This document shows, piece by piece, positions 51,533 through 60,796 of a stretch of DNA of 64,000 nucleotides. The stretch is from NCBI GenBank assembly GCA_022777285.1, contig JALFGN010000027.1:1-64000 (forward strand). Reading direction: 5' to 3'. The stretch comes from Blautia sp. (GTDB taxonomy: Bacteria > Bacillota > Clostridia > Lachnospirales > Lachnospiraceae). The position numbers and the translations under genes are program-made. Numbering within the stretch: position 1 is the first letter of the stretch; every line of letters starts with the position of its first letter. Under the pieces are notes generated by a model. It ran no database searches. It had not been told where the DNA came from and was given only the letters and a program-made list of their open reading frames with translations.

Positions 51533-53092
51533 GTGGTAAGCTATGTAATAACTGCAATTGTTGCTGTGTTAATTACATTACTGATTGCAGTTCCTGTTAC
51601 TGCAAGTATTTCTGTAAAGAAAAAGACAGAAAAAGATGCAGAGACGATTGGGACTGCGGAAGTAAAAGCACGCGGCATTATAGATGATGCACTGAAGACT
51701 GCGGAAACGAAAAAGCGCGAAGCTCTTTTGGAAGCAAAAGAAGAAAATCTCCGTACAAAAAATGAAATGGAGAAAGAGTCAAAAGAGAGACGGGCAGAAC
51801 TGCAGAAATATGAAAAGCGTGTGGTTTCCAGAGAAGAAGCTTTGGATAAAAAAGCAGATGCTCTTGAGAGGCGGGAAGCAGATTATTCGGCAAAAGAAGC
51901 AGAACTCAAGAAGAAAGAAAAGAAAGTCGACGAATTACATGACCAGAGAGTACAGGAACTGGAGAGAATCTCCGGTCTTACCTCCGAACAAGCAAAAGAT
52001 TATTTGTTAAAAACTGTTGAAGACGAAGTAAAAACTGACACTGCCAAGCTTTATAAAGAACTGGAAAGTAAGGCAAGAGAAGAAGCCGATAAAAAGGCGA
52101 AAGAGTATGTAGTAACTGCAATTCAGAAGTGTGCAGCAGATCATGTGGCAGAGGCTACCATTTCTGTAGTGCAGCTCCCAAGCGATGAAATGAAAGGACG
52201 TATTATCGGTAGAGAGGGACGTAATATCCGTACATTGGAAACATTAACGGGTGTGGATTTGATTATTGATGATACACCGGAAGCAGTCGTGCTTTCCGGA
52301 TTTGACCCAATCAGACGTGAAGTAGCACGTATCGCATTGGAAAAACTGATTGTGGACGGACGAATCCATCCGGCCAGAATCGAAGAAATGGTGGAAAAAG
52401 CACAAAAAGAAGTAGAAACCATGATGAGAGAAGAAGGAGAAGCGGCTGCACTTGAAGTAGGAGTGCATGGTATTCATCCGGAATTGATCCGTCTGCTGGG
52501 ACGTATGAAATTCCGCTCCAGTTACGGACAGAATGCATTGAAGCATTCAATCGAAGTGGCACAGCTTGCCGGTCTTCTTGCCGGTGAAGTTGGGACAGAC
52601 ATACGCATGGCAAAACGTGCCGGTCTGTTGCATGACATTGGAAAATCCATCGACCATGAAGTGGAAGGTTCCCATATTCAAATCGGTGCTGACTTATGTA
52701 GAAAATATAAAGAGTCCCAGTTGGTGATCAATGCCGTGGAATCCCATCACGGTGATGTAGAACCTACTTCGCTGGTGGCTTGTCTTGTTCAGGCTGCAGA
52801 TGCAATTTCAGCAGCAAGACCTGGTGCAAGAAGAGAAACTTTAGAAACATATACCAACAGATTAAAACAATTAGAAGACATAACAAATTCCTTTAAGGGA
52901 GTTGAAAAATCTTTTGCTATTCAGGCAGGTAGAGAAATTCGTGTAATGGTACTTCCAGATCATGTAAATGACAATGATATGGTACTGTTGGCACGTGATA
53001 TTTCCAAACAGATCGAAGCGGAACTGGAATATCCGGGACAGATTAAGGTAAGTGTAATTCGTGAAAGCCGCGTAGTTGATTACGCAAAATAA
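51533..53092 (+). CDS. rny: Ribonuclease Y
   Basis: A 519-residue membrane-anchored endoribonuclease that starts bulk mRNA decay in Firmicutes. N-terminal membrane helix at about 5-25 ([19 protein letters not shown]), a long coiled coil to about 200, a KH RNA-binding domain ([20 protein letters not shown]), and an HD domain with the metal-binding pair in [15 protein letters not shown]. The start is GTG 51533, with GGAGGTG six bases upstream. Monocistronic, with its own promoter and a long-stem terminator. Confidence 0.97.
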   Translation: MVSYVITAIVAVLITLLIAVPVTASISVKKKTEKDAETIGTAEVKARGIIDDALKTAETKKREALLEAKEENLRTKNEMEKESKERRAELQKYEKRVVSREEALDKKADALERREADYSAKEAELKKKEKKVDELHDQRVQELERISGLTSEQAKDYLLKTVEDEVKTDTAKLYKELESKAREEADKKAKEYVVTAIQKCAADHVAEATISVVQLPSDEMKGRIIGREGRNIRTLETLTGVDLIIDDTPEAVVLSGFDPIRREVARIALEKLIVDGRIHPARIEEMVEKAQKEVETMMREEGEAAALEVGVHGIHPELIRLLGRMKFRSSYGQNALKHSIEVAQLAGLLAGEVGTDIRMAKRAGLLHDIGKSIDHEVEGSHIQIGADLCRKYKESQLVINAVESHHGDVEPTSLVACLVQAADAISAARPGARRETLETYTNRLKQLEDITNSFKGVEKSFAIQAGREIRVMVLPDHVNDNDMVLLARDISKQIEAELEYPGQIKVSVIRESRVVDYAK

Positions 53093-53103
53093 TAACAGGA
53101 AAA

Positions 53104-53160
53104 GCAGCAGCAACAAAAATCAGCAGAATTTTATTTTCTGATTTTGTTGCTGTTTTTTTG
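53104..53160 (+). terminator. Terminator of rny
   Basis: CAGCAACAAAAATCAG pairs with CTGATTTTGTTGCTG around an AT-rich loop, followed by seven T. Confidence 0.92.
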
Positions 53161-53200
53161 TTCTGGTAAAAAAACGGAAGGCATAGATTGTAATGGGTGA

Positions 53201-53779
53201 ATGGAATCTATGAATAAATATCTTCGGATTTTTTTTCTCCTGTTTCTGATTGGATTTACAGGGGGTGTTTTGTGCAGCAACTACCTGCGGGTTTCAGCAG
53301 GATATGATACGAGTCTTCTTGGAATTTATATGGCAGGACAAGGGACAGAAACTATTTTACAGTCTCAGTTGTTTGGATATTTACTGAAGAAACGGGGAAG
53401 ATGGTTTCTGTTTTATTTTATCAGCGGTATGACTCCCTTTGGAGTCCCTCTGGTCTGGGGCGGGATTTTGTGGCTGGCTTTTCTGGCAGGAAATCTGATG
53501 ACTGCTTTTTTATTGGAATATGGTCTGGCAGGAATTTTGACGGGGATCATTTGTCTTTTTCCACAAGGACTTTTTTATTTACCGGCAGTTTTTTTGCTCT
53601 TCTTTTTTGTTCTGCAGATGAGTCAGAAATTCTGGCAGACACAGGGCAGAGTACGGGAGAATTATGGAGCCTATTTCTTTTTTATGACAGGTATTTTTGT
53701 AATTTTTCTTCTTGGGATTTTTATGGAAAGTTATGTAAACCAAAAGGTGCTGCATTATGTGGCACAGCATCGACTGTGA
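53201..53779 (+). CDS. spoIIM: Stage II sporulation protein M-like membrane protein
   Basis: A 192-residue protein with five hydrophobic helices matching the SpoIIM (DUF95) family pattern: N-terminal FFLLFLIGFTGGVLCSNYL, central FYFISGMTPFGVPLVWGGIL and a C-terminal helix near 165-180. In Bacillus SpoIIM joins SpoIID and SpoIIP in the engulfment machine that remodels septal peptidoglycan. The start may be ATG 53201 or ATG 53210; GGGTGA precedes both. Position before xerD and after rny supports the call. A SpoIID or SpoIIP gene is not in the window. Confidence 0.8.
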   Translation: MESMNKYLRIFFLLFLIGFTGGVLCSNYLRVSAGYDTSLLGIYMAGQGTETILQSQLFGYLLKKRGRWFLFYFISGMTPFGVPLVWGGILWLAFLAGNLMTAFLLEYGLAGILTGIICLFPQGLFYLPAVFLLFFFVLQMSQKFWQTQGRVRENYGAYFFFMTGIFVIFLLGIFMESYVNQKVLHYVAQHRL

Positions 53780-53904
53780 AAAGTTCATAAAAAATTAACA
53801 TATTTACAGTTACCATATCTGGTAGACATAAAATCATCGTTTTCGATATCTTGTGGAATGGAGCAGGAACCGTAAAAAATGTGTAAATACAGGGAAAAAT
53901 AGGT

Positions 53905-53934
53905 TTGATTTTTACCGGGAATGTGATATATAAT
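53905..53934 (+). promoter_or_regulatory. Sigma-A promoter of xerD
   Basis: TTGATT (53905-53910) and TATAAT (53929-53934) with an 18-base spacer. The 53780-53904 stretch before it is AT-rich and holds a TACCA-TATC-TGGTA inverted repeat near 53816. Confidence 0.65.
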
Positions 53935-53991
53935 CACTTTATGATTACGAGAGACAGAATCGTAAATATTGCAAAAGAGGGATAAGAGAGA

Positions 53992-54876
53992 ATGACATAC
54001 GAGATAGAAGAGTTTATTGGTTATTTACATAACACCAAAGGCACTTCTAAAAATACAGAAGTTTCCTATGAACGGGATTTACGTAAACTGGAACAATTCT
54101 TAAGAAAGGAAGGGATTACAGAAGTGGAAGCGATCACGTCCACAAACCTGAATTCTTATATATTGTATATGGAGCGGGAGAAATTTGCCGCCTCATCCAT
54201 TTCCCGGAGCATTGCCTCCATACGGGCGTTTTTCCAGTATTTCTGTCAGAAAGGTGTGCTTGAAAAAAATCCGGCGGATAGATTAAAGACACCCAAAATA
54301 GAAAAGAAAATACCAGGTATTCTTTCTGTAGAAGAAGTGGATCTGCTGTTGAGCCAGCCGAAAGAAAATACAGTAAAAGGTGTACGGGATAAAGCTATGA
54401 TGGAATTGTTATACGCCACTGGAATTCGAGTCAGTGAATTGATTGGATTGAAGATTCAGGATGTGAATCTGAAATTGAATTATATTACCTGCGATTCCAG
54501 TGAAAGGGAACGTGCAATTCCATTTGGAAATACAGCCAGAAAAGCAGTGGAGACTTATATGATGAAGGACAGGGAGATCTTGCTGAAAGGAAAAGACAGT
54601 GATATTCTTTTTGTAAATTGTTCCGGAAACCCCATGAGCCGTCAGGGATTCTGGAAAGTGTTGAAAAATTATGCGTCTTCAGCAGGGATTCAGCAGGATA
54701 TTACGCCTCATACATTGCGTCATTCCTTTGCGGCGCATCTGGTGCAGAATGGTGCAGATCTCAGAAGTGTGCAGGAAATGCTGGGACATTCCGATATTTC
54801 AACGACACAGATTTATCTGAATATGAATGTCAATAAAATAAGGAATGTGTATATGAAAGCACATCCAAGAAAATAA
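53992..54876 (+). CDS. xerD: Site-specific tyrosine recombinase XerD
   Basis: A 294-residue tyrosine recombinase that, with a partner, resolves chromosome dimers at dif. The N-terminal SAM-like core-binding domain covers about 1-85. The catalytic domain shows Arg in YATGIRVSELIGLK, His-Arg in HTLRHSFAAHLVQNG, His in GHSDISTTQ and the Tyr nucleophile in QIYLNMNV. No att sites or mobile genes are nearby, favouring the housekeeping Xer role. AGAGGGATAAGAGAGA precedes the ATG. XerC versus XerD is assigned from neighbourhood and length only. Confidence 0.9.
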   Translation: MTYEIEEFIGYLHNTKGTSKNTEVSYERDLRKLEQFLRKEGITEVEAITSTNLNSYILYMEREKFAASSISRSIASIRAFFQYFCQKGVLEKNPADRLKTPKIEKKIPGILSVEEVDLLLSQPKENTVKGVRDKAMMELLYATGIRVSELIGLKIQDVNLKLNYITCDSSERERAIPFGNTARKAVETYMMKDREILLKGKDSDILFVNCSGNPMSRQGFWKVLKNYASSAGIQQDITPHTLRHSFAAHLVQNGADLRSVQEMLGHSDISTTQIYLNMNVNKIRNVYMKAHPRK

Positions 54877-54907
54877 AGAGGCTGAAGATCAGCCTCTTTA
54901 TTTTTAA
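54873..54907. terminator. Bidirectional terminator between xerD and the DAHP synthase gene
   Basis: AAAGAGGCTGA pairs with TCAGCCTCTTT around a three-base loop, followed by ATTTTT. It includes the xerD stop and abuts the stop of the convergent gene. Confidence 0.92.
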
Positions 54908-55935
54908 CACAATTCTGCAATTGTATATAACAGTTTTTCTGTTTCTTCCCAGCCAAGACATGGGTCTGTAATGGATTTTCCATAGATATGGTTTGATCCG
55001 ATCTTCTGACAGCCAGATACAATATAGCTTTCGATCATAACACCCTTTACGAGATGACGGATCTCACGGGACACCAGACGGCTGTGAAGGACTTCTTTTA
55101 CGATACGTACCTGCTGCTCGTATTTTTTACCGGAATTTGAATGATTGGCATCAATGATAACAGCCGGATTTGCCAGATTTCTGTCATTGTACATTTCAAG
55201 AAGCAGCTGTAAATCTTCATAGTGATAGTTCGGGATGGTGTTTCCATGTTTGTTTACGGCACCTCTTAAAATGGTATGGGTAAGAGGATTTCCCTCTGTA
55301 CGTACTTCCCATCCTCTGGAAATAAAGTCATGACCACCCTGTGCTGCGACTACAGAGTTCAGCATAACAGAAAAGTCGCCGCTGGTAGGATTTTTCATAC
55401 CAACAGGAATATCAAGACCGCTGACCATCAGACGATGTTCCTGATTTTCTACAGAACGGGCACCGATCGCTACATAGGAAAGAAGATCAGACAGGTAGTG
55501 CCAGTTGTCAGGATAAAGCATTTCATCGGCGGAAGTAAGACCGGTTTCCTGAATGGAGCGCATATGCATATGACGGATTGCCAGAATACCGGCAAGAACA
55601 TCCGGCTGTGCTTCCGGATCCGGCTGATGCAGCATGCCCTTATAACCTTCACCAGTAGTACGCGGTTTATTTGTATAGATTCTTGGAACTAATACGAGAC
55701 GGTCTGCAACCTTTTCCTGAATCTTAGCAAGACGATTGGTGTAATCACAGACAGAATCTTCATTGTCAGCAGAACAAGGACCTACAATTACAAGAAACTT
55801 ATCCGAAGCACCGGTAATTACATCACGAATCAGCAGATCTCTTTCTTCTTTTACTTTTTTCATCTCCTCTGTGACCGGAGACATTTCCTTAATTTCTTCC
55901 GGAGAAGGAAGCTGTCTTACAAATTTGAAACTCAT
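54904..55935 (-). CDS. 3-deoxy-7-phosphoheptulonate synthase (DAHP synthase)
   Basis: A 343-residue class I-alpha DAHP synthase like AroF/AroG/AroH of E. coli, the entry step of aromatic amino-acid synthesis (phosphoenolpyruvate plus erythrose-4-phosphate). Patterns: LVIVGPCSADNEDS-type PEP/metal motif near residue 48, VPRIYTNKPRTTGEGYKGM near 85, MKNPTSGDF and IIDANHSNSGKK. Metal ligands Cys, His, Glu and Asp are all in place. AGGAGAACAGAAA precedes the ATG. A sigma-A promoter is seen upstream. Feedback specificity is not decidable from sequence. Confidence 0.95.
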   Translation of the reverse strand: MSFKFVRQLPSPEEIKEMSPVTEEMKKVKEERDLLIRDVITGASDKFLVIVGPCSADNEDSVCDYTNRLAKIQEKVADRLVLVPRIYTNKPRTTGEGYKGMLHQPDPEAQPDVLAGILAIRHMHMRSIQETGLTSADEMLYPDNWHYLSDLLSYVAIGARSVENQEHRLMVSGLDIPVGMKNPTSGDFSVMLNSVVAAQGGHDFISRGWEVRTEGNPLTHTILRGAVNKHGNTIPNYHYEDLQLLLEMYNDRNLANPAVIIDANHSNSGKKYEQQVRIVKEVLHSRLVSREIRHLVKGVMIESYIVSGCQKIGSNHIYGKSITDPCLGWEETEKLLYTIAELC

Positions 55936-55986
55936 TTTCTGTTCTCCTCATTTCTATATTTCTATCGTACATTTAAAATCGAACTC

Positions 55987-56015
55987 ATTATAATACATAA
56001 AATTCGGGTTGTCGA
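55987..56015 (-). promoter_or_regulatory. Sigma-A promoter of the DAHP synthase gene
   Basis: On the minus strand TCGACA (56010-56015) and TATAAT (55987-55992) are 17 bases apart; the leader is about 45 bases, too short for a T-box. Confidence 0.7.
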
Positions 56016-56038
56016 CCGTTTTTTTCAGACTGACGCTA

Positions 56039-56082
56039 GATATCCACTCTCCGGCCATGCAGCAGTCCGGAGAGTGGATATC
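56039..56082. repeat. Long inverted repeat downstream of spoVB
   Basis: GATATCCACTCTCCGG (56039-56054) and CCGGAGAGTGGATATC (56067-56082) form a perfect 16-bp stem with a 12-base loop. No T-run follows on either strand directly, so it is not a standard terminator, although it sits six bases after the spoVB stop. Confidence 0.85.
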
Positions 56083-56087
56083 GGGAT

Positions 56088-57413
56088 TTAAGCGGTAAGA
56101 TGCATGTATTTTCGGAGAAAGAACAGAGTCAGTAAGGTGATAAACACTTCGCTTACAAGAAGTCCCCATAGATATCCAATAATTCCATAGCGGGGAATTA
56201 CAAAAAATACAAAAAGGAGACGAATGGACAGACCGAGAAGATTTTGCAGAAAGTATTTGCCGGTTTCCCCCAGACCGTTCAGGATACCGCTGAGTGTACT
56301 AGACAGATAGAGGAAGGGGCAGATAAAGGAAAGGGTTTTTATAAAGGTTCCGGCAAATTCATTTTTGAACAGGAGAAGTCCCAGAAGGTCTCCGGTGCTG
56401 TAAAAAAACAGGGTTGAAAGAAAGCCAAGAATCAGACAAAAGCGTATGGTAGTAAAAATACAGGAACGTATTTTATCGTAGTTGCCAGTTGCCTGATTTT
56501 CTGCTACAGAGGGAAGGAGCATAACAGAGACGGCATTGGTAACAGCAGAGGGAAACAGAATCAGAGGAAGCGCCATGCCGTTCAATACGCCATAAACTGA
56601 TAACGCAGAAGCGGAATCCAGACCATAGAGGCGTAAATGTCCCGGAATGAGCACGGATTCCATGCTGTGAAGCAAATTGATAAACAGACGGTTTCCTGTG
56701 AGCGGCAGGGCCAGACAGATGATGTCTTTCAGCGATTGATAAGGTGTATGCATATGGAGAATGTGATATTCATATTTCCGAAAGTCTAATAAAATAAAGA
56801 GCATGGAAAAGAGCATGGAAAACAGTTCCCCGAAGAAAAGACCGGATACAGCAAGTAAAGGAGTGATTGGATGTTGTTCTCTGGACCAGATCATCCAGAT
56901 GACATAGGATGCACTGACACGGGCAAGCTGTTCTACTAACTGGGACCAGGCAGGGATGGAAGTTTTTTTCCGGGCAAAGTAGTAACCGTTTACGCAGGAA
57001 TGAAAGGTTCCCATCGGAATGGAAAGAACGGAAACTTTCAGCAGAGGGGTACACTGTTCTTCGAGGAGGATGTGAAGCGCAAACCAGGAAGCATGGCGAA
57101 AAAGAAGAAACGTTACGAAAAAGGAGAGACTCATGGACAGGGTTGTGGCGAGAAAAAAGATATCCCGGGCACCCTGTTCATCTTTTAAGGCAGCCCGGGC
57201 AGCTACAAAGCGGGAAATAGCAGTCTGGATTCCGCCTACAGTCAGTGCAAAGCAGAGCGTATGAATGGGGAAAATCAGCTGATAGATTCCCATTCCCTGT
57301 GCACCAATTGTCTGGGAGAGGAATATTCTATAGAGAAAGCCAATGATTTTTGTAAGGAAACCGGAAAGTGTCAGAATCAGAGTTCCCTTCAGAAGCACAT
57401 GCTCATTTTTCAT
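56088..57413 (-). CDS. spoVB: SpoVB/MurJ-like lipid flippase
   Basis: A 441-residue integral membrane protein of the MOP superfamily with about twelve to fourteen helices (Polysacc_synt / SpoVB type). The N-terminal TLILTLSGFLTKIIGFLYRI and GAQGMGIYQLIFPIHTLCFA patterns are typical of SpoVB in Clostridia. These proteins are thought to flip lipid-linked peptidoglycan precursors; SpoVB is needed for spore cortex synthesis in Bacillus. Monocistronic on the minus strand, divergent from the iscR-like gene. The ribosome site (AAAAGGATTCC) is some distance from the ATG. Closely similar paralogues exist in most Clostridia, so a vegetative role is possible. Confidence 0.87.
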   Translation of the reverse strand: MKNEHVLLKGTLILTLSGFLTKIIGFLYRIFLSQTIGAQGMGIYQLIFPIHTLCFALTVGGIQTAISRFVAARAALKDEQGARDIFFLATTLSMSLSFFVTFLLFRHASWFALHILLEEQCTPLLKVSVLSIPMGTFHSCVNGYYFARKKTSIPAWSQLVEQLARVSASYVIWMIWSREQHPITPLLAVSGLFFGELFSMLFSMLFILLDFRKYEYHILHMHTPYQSLKDIICLALPLTGNRLFINLLHSMESVLIPGHLRLYGLDSASALSVYGVLNGMALPLILFPSAVTNAVSVMLLPSVAENQATGNYDKIRSCIFTTIRFCLILGFLSTLFFYSTGDLLGLLLFKNEFAGTFIKTLSFICPFLYLSSTLSGILNGLGETGKYFLQNLLGLSIRLLFVFFVIPRYGIIGYLWGLLVSEVFITLLTLFFLRKYMHLTA

Positions 57414-57459
57414 GAAAAAACCTGGAATCCTTTTTCATAAATATATTCAAAAAAGTATC

Positions 57460-57488
57460 TTGACAGAACTGCGCAGGAATGATATCCT
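57460..57488 (+). promoter_or_regulatory. Sigma-A promoter of the isc operon
   Basis: TTGACA (57460-57465) and TATCCT (57483-57488) with a 17-base spacer. Confidence 0.75.
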
Positions 57489-57495
57489 ACAGATA

Positions 57496-57518
57496 AATCC
57501 GAGTGAAACGGTCGGAAT
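57496..57518 (+). promoter_or_regulatory. Candidate Rrf2/IscR operator
   Basis: AATCCGA (57496-57502), nine bases, TCGGAAT (57512-57518): an inverted repeat over the expected transcription start, eight bases after the -10. Placement suits autorepression by the first gene's product. Confidence 0.5.
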
Positions 57519-57539
57519 TGGAAAGAGGACGGTGATTGC

Positions 57540-57992
57540 TTGAAATTATCAACCAAAGGACGGTACGGATTAAGAGCTTTGATTGATCTTGCTCTTTACA
57601 GCGAGGAAGATGCCGTTTCTATACAAAGTATAGCAAAACGTCAGAATATATCGGACAGTTATCTGGAACAGCTGGTACGTAAATTGAAGCATGCAGGGCT
57701 TGTGATCAGTGTACGCGGTGCCCAGGGAGGATATAAACTGGCAAAACCGGCAGAAGAAATCTCGGTCGGAGATGTATTACGTGCACTGGAAGGAAGTCTT
57801 GAAGCAGTGACCTGTGGAGGAGAAAACCGCAGTTGTCAGGAAGCAGATTTATGTGTGACAAGATATGTATGGCAGAGAATCAATCAAAGCATACGGGAAA
57901 CAGTAGACGCGATCATGTTGAGTCAGCTTGTAGAAGAAAGCCGTATTATGCGGGAAAAAGGGCAGATTCAAATACAAAAATGTGACAATTAG
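57540..57992 (+). CDS. iscR: Rrf2 family regulator, IscR-like
   Basis: A 150-residue winged-helix regulator of the Rrf2 family. DNA-binding part: MKLSTKGRYGLRALIDLALY and ISDSYLEQLVRKLKHAGLVI; wing VRGAQGGYKLAKP. Three cysteines at about 92, 98 and 104 (TCGGENRSCQEADLC) match the IscR Fe-S cluster ligands, so it probably senses cluster supply. The start codon is TTG 57540 with AAAGAGGACGG upstream; the encoded MKLSTKGRYG is the usual family start. First gene of iscR-iscS-iscU-mnmA; 12 bases to iscS. Confidence 0.9.
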   Translation: MKLSTKGRYGLRALIDLALYSEEDAVSIQSIAKRQNISDSYLEQLVRKLKHAGLVISVRGAQGGYKLAKPAEEISVGDVLRALEGSLEAVTCGGENRSCQEADLCVTRYVWQRINQSIRETVDAIMLSQLVEESRIMREKGQIQIQKCDN

Positions 57993-58004
57993 GAGAGAAG
58001 AAAA

Positions 58005-59195
58005 ATGAAGACGACAATTTATCTGGATAATGCAGCAACGACAAAAACAGCACAGGAAGTAGTAGATGCCATGCTTCCGTATTTTACGGAAAATTATGGA
58101 AATCCTTCCAGCATCTACGAGATTGCCGGCAGAAGCAAAGAAGCCATTACAAAGGGAAGAGAACAGATTGCCAATGTGCTGGGAGCAAAGAGTGAAGAGA
58201 TTTATTTCACAGCAGGCGGCAGTGAAGCCGATAACTGGGCTTTGAAAGCTGCTTTTGAAGCATATAAAAATAAAGGAAATCATATTATTACAACAAAAAT
58301 TGAACATCATGCGATTCTGCATACCTGCGAATATCTGGAAAAAAGAGGCGCAAGAATCACTTATCTGAATGTGGATGAGAACGGTGTGGTAGATTTGGAT
58401 GAACTGCAAAAAGCAATCACTCCGGAAACCATTTTGATTTCTGTTATGTTTGCAAATAATGAGATCGGTACCATTCAGCCGATCAAAGAAATCGGTCAGA
58501 TTGCAAAAGAACATGGAATCCTGTTCCACACAGATGCTGTACAGGCATTTGGACAGGTACCGATTCAGGTCGATGAGATGAACATTGATATGCTCAGTTC
58601 CAGTGGACATAAAATCAATGGCCCAAAGGGAATCGGATTTTTGTATATCAGAAAAGGTGTAAAAATCCGTTCTTTTGTTCATGGTGGCGCGCAGGAGAGA
58701 AAGCGAAGAGCAGGTACGGAAAATGTTCCGGGAATTGTAGGATATGGGGTAGCCGCCGAGAAAGCTGCAAGAACGATGGAAGAACGTACTGCAAAAGAAA
58801 TCGAACTGCGTGATTATTTTATTGAAAGAATTTTGAATGAGATTCCATATGTAAGACTGAACGGAGATCCGAAGAAACGTCTTCCGAATAATATTAACGT
58901 AAGTTTCCAGTTCATTGAGGGAGAATCGTTACTGATCATGCTTGATATGAAAGGAATCGCAGCATCCAGTGGATCTGCATGTACATCCGGTTCCCTGGAT
59001 CCGTCTCATGTACTTCTGGCAATCGGATTGCCGCATGAGATCGCACATGGTTCTCTGCGTATGACCATCAGTGAAGAAACTACAAAAGAAGATCTGGACT
59101 ATACACTGGAACAGATCAAGGAAATTGTTGCAAGACTGCGAGATTTATCTCCGCTTTACGAAGACTTTGTAAAAAAACAGAAAAAGAATCAATAA
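58005..59195 (+). CDS. iscS: Cysteine desulfurase
   Basis: A 396-residue PLP enzyme (NifS/IscS class I) that takes sulfur from cysteine. N-terminal IYLDNAATTKTAQEVVDAM; PLP lysine in SSSGHKINGPKGIGFLYI near residue 204; the sulfur-accepting Cys in ASSGSACTSGSLDPSHVL near 325. The short C-terminus and NifS-like loop suggest the NifS branch found in Clostridia. It should hand sulfur to the IscU-like scaffold and to MnmA, both downstream. GGAGAGAAGAAAA precedes the ATG. Confidence 0.96.
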   Translation: MKTTIYLDNAATTKTAQEVVDAMLPYFTENYGNPSSIYEIAGRSKEAITKGREQIANVLGAKSEEIYFTAGGSEADNWALKAAFEAYKNKGNHIITTKIEHHAILHTCEYLEKRGARITYLNVDENGVVDLDELQKAITPETILISVMFANNEIGTIQPIKEIGQIAKEHGILFHTDAVQAFGQVPIQVDEMNIDMLSSSGHKINGPKGIGFLYIRKGVKIRSFVHGGAQERKRRAGTENVPGIVGYGVAAEKAARTMEERTAKEIELRDYFIERILNEIPYVRLNGDPKKRLPNNINVSFQFIEGESLLIMLDMKGIAASSGSACTSGSLDPSHVLLAIGLPHEIAHGSLRMTISEETTKEDLDYTLEQIKEIVARLRDLSPLYEDFVKKQKKNQ

Positions 59196-59223
59196 GAGTG
59201 AACAAATATGGAGGAAGAAAAAT

Positions 59224-59661
59224 ATGTACAGTGAAAAAGTTATGGATCATTTCCAGAATCCAAGAAATGTAGGAGAAATTGAAAATGCCAGCGGTGTAGG
59301 AACAGTTGGAAATGCAAAATGTGGAGATATTATGAGAATTTATCTTGATATTGATGACAATGGCATGATTCAAGACTGTAAGTTTAAAACATTTGGCTGT
59401 GGAGCGGCAGTTGCTACAAGCAGTATGGCAACAGAACTGGTAAAAGGAAAAAGTATTCAGGAAGCTCTGCAGATTACAAATAAAGCAGTAATGGAAGCTT
59501 TAGACGGACTTCCTCCTGTAAAAGTACACTGTTCCCTGCTGGCGGAAGAAGCCATCCACGCAGCACTTTGGGATTATGCAGAAAAGAATCATATTAAAAT
59601 TGAAGGTCTCGAAAAGCCAAAAACAGACATTTCCGAAGGGGAAGAAGAGGAAGACTATTAA
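59224..59661 (+). CDS. iscU: Iron-sulfur cluster scaffold protein (IscU/NifU N-terminal type)
   Basis: A 145-residue scaffold. Cluster-binding cysteines occur in [21 protein letters not shown] and [12 protein letters not shown]; the aspartate of the first motif is also present. The N-terminus [20 protein letters not shown] is typical of clostridial NifU-like proteins, and an acidic C-terminal tail of about 20 residues is extra. It assembles Fe-S clusters with IscS. TATGGAGGAAGAAAAAT precedes the ATG. Its stop shares a base with the mnmA start. Confidence 0.95.
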   Translation: MYSEKVMDHFQNPRNVGEIENASGVGTVGNAKCGDIMRIYLDIDDNGMIQDCKFKTFGCGAAVATSSMATELVKGKSIQEALQITNKAVMEALDGLPPVKVHCSLLAEEAIHAALWDYAEKNHIKIEGLEKPKTDISEGEEEEDY

Positions 59662-60740
59662 TGGGAAAAAAGAAAGTTGTCGTTGGCATGTCAGGTGGTG
59701 TGGATTCTTCCGTAGCAGCCTATCTGCTGAAAGAGCAGGGGTATGAGGTGATTGGTGTGACCATGCAGATCTGGCAGGATGAAGAAAATGCAGTACAGGA
59801 AGAAAACGGCGGCTGTTGTGGGCTGAGTGCGGTAGAAGATGCCAGAAGAGTTGCACGTGCCCTGGATATCCCTTATTATGTTATGAATTTTAAGAAAGAA
59901 TTTAAAGAGAATGTCATTGACTACTTTATACAGGAATATCTGGAAGGACGCACGCCAAATCCTTGTATTGCATGCAACCGATATGTAAAATGGGAATCTC
60001 TTCTTCAAAGAAGTATGGAAATCGGTGCGGACTATATTGCTACCGGTCATTATGCGAAAATTGCGCATCTGGATAATGGAAGGTATGCATTGGAAGTCTC
60101 AGAAGCCACAGGAAAAGATCAGACCTATGCACTTTATAATCTGACCCAGTATCAGCTTTCCCACACACTGATGCCGGTTGGGGCTTATGAAAAAGAGGAA
60201 ATCCGGAAGATTGCAGAAAAAATCGGTCTTCCGGTTGCTCATAAAAAAGACAGTCAGGAAATCTGTTTTGTACCGGATAAGGATTATGCGGGATTTATTG
60301 AGACCAATACACAGAAAAAAATCCGGGAAGGAAATTATGTACTGGAAGATGGTACGGTGATCGGCAGGCATAAGGGGATTACGCATTATACCATTGGACA
60401 GAGAAAAGGACTGAATCTGGCAATGGGACATCCTGTGTTTGTAACAAAGATTCGTCCGGAAACCAATGAAGTGGTGATCGGTGAGAATGAAGACCTGTTT
60501 AAACGGGAACTGATCTGTGATCACATTAACTTTATGGCAATGGAAGATTTACGGGAAGACAGACGTGTAACTGCAAAAATCCGATACAATCACAAAGGCG
60601 CTCCCTGCACCATTACACGGGTGAGTGAAGATCAGATCAAAGTTCTTTTTGATGAACCTCAGAGAGCCATTACACCAGGACAGGCTGTGGTCTTTTATGA
60701 AAATGGATATGTAGCCGGAGGCGGAAGCATTATCGGATAA
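59661..60740 (+). CDS. mnmA: tRNA-specific 2-thiouridylase MnmA
   Basis: A 359-residue enzyme that thiolates U34 of Lys, Glu and Gln tRNAs using sulfur relayed from a cysteine desulfurase. PP-loop [15 protein letters not shown] near residue 9; the two catalytic cysteines lie in [16 protein letters not shown] (near 103) and [12 protein letters not shown] (near 200). Its place after iscS-iscU gives a direct sulfur route. The ATG overlaps the iscU stop by one base, with GGAAGAGGAAGAC upstream. Confidence 0.96.
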   Translation: MGKKKVVVGMSGGVDSSVAAYLLKEQGYEVIGVTMQIWQDEENAVQEENGGCCGLSAVEDARRVARALDIPYYVMNFKKEFKENVIDYFIQEYLEGRTPNPCIACNRYVKWESLLQRSMEIGADYIATGHYAKIAHLDNGRYALEVSEATGKDQTYALYNLTQYQLSHTLMPVGAYEKEEIRKIAEKIGLPVAHKKDSQEICFVPDKDYAGFIETNTQKKIREGNYVLEDGTVIGRHKGITHYTIGQRKGLNLAMGHPVFVTKIRPETNEVVIGENEDLFKRELICDHINFMAMEDLREDRRVTAKIRYNHKGAPCTITRVSEDQIKVLFDEPQRAITPGQAVVFYENGYVAGGGSIIG

Positions 60741-60743
60741 AAA

Positions 60744-60796
60744 AGAACCTTCTAGAAAGGAAAACAAATGGCTTTTCTTTATAGAAGGTTTTTCTG
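60744..60796. terminator. Terminator of the isc-mnmA operon
   Basis: AGAACCTTCTA pairs with TAGAAGGTTTTTCT, continued inward by GAAAGGAAAA and TTTTCTTT. Ends directly before the stop of the convergent PHP gene. Confidence 0.85.

Noticed and set aside
53992..54876. The tyrosine recombinase as an integrase of a mobile element
   Set aside because: No att repeats, excisionase, relaxase or phage genes are nearby; the length and neighbours fit housekeeping XerD.
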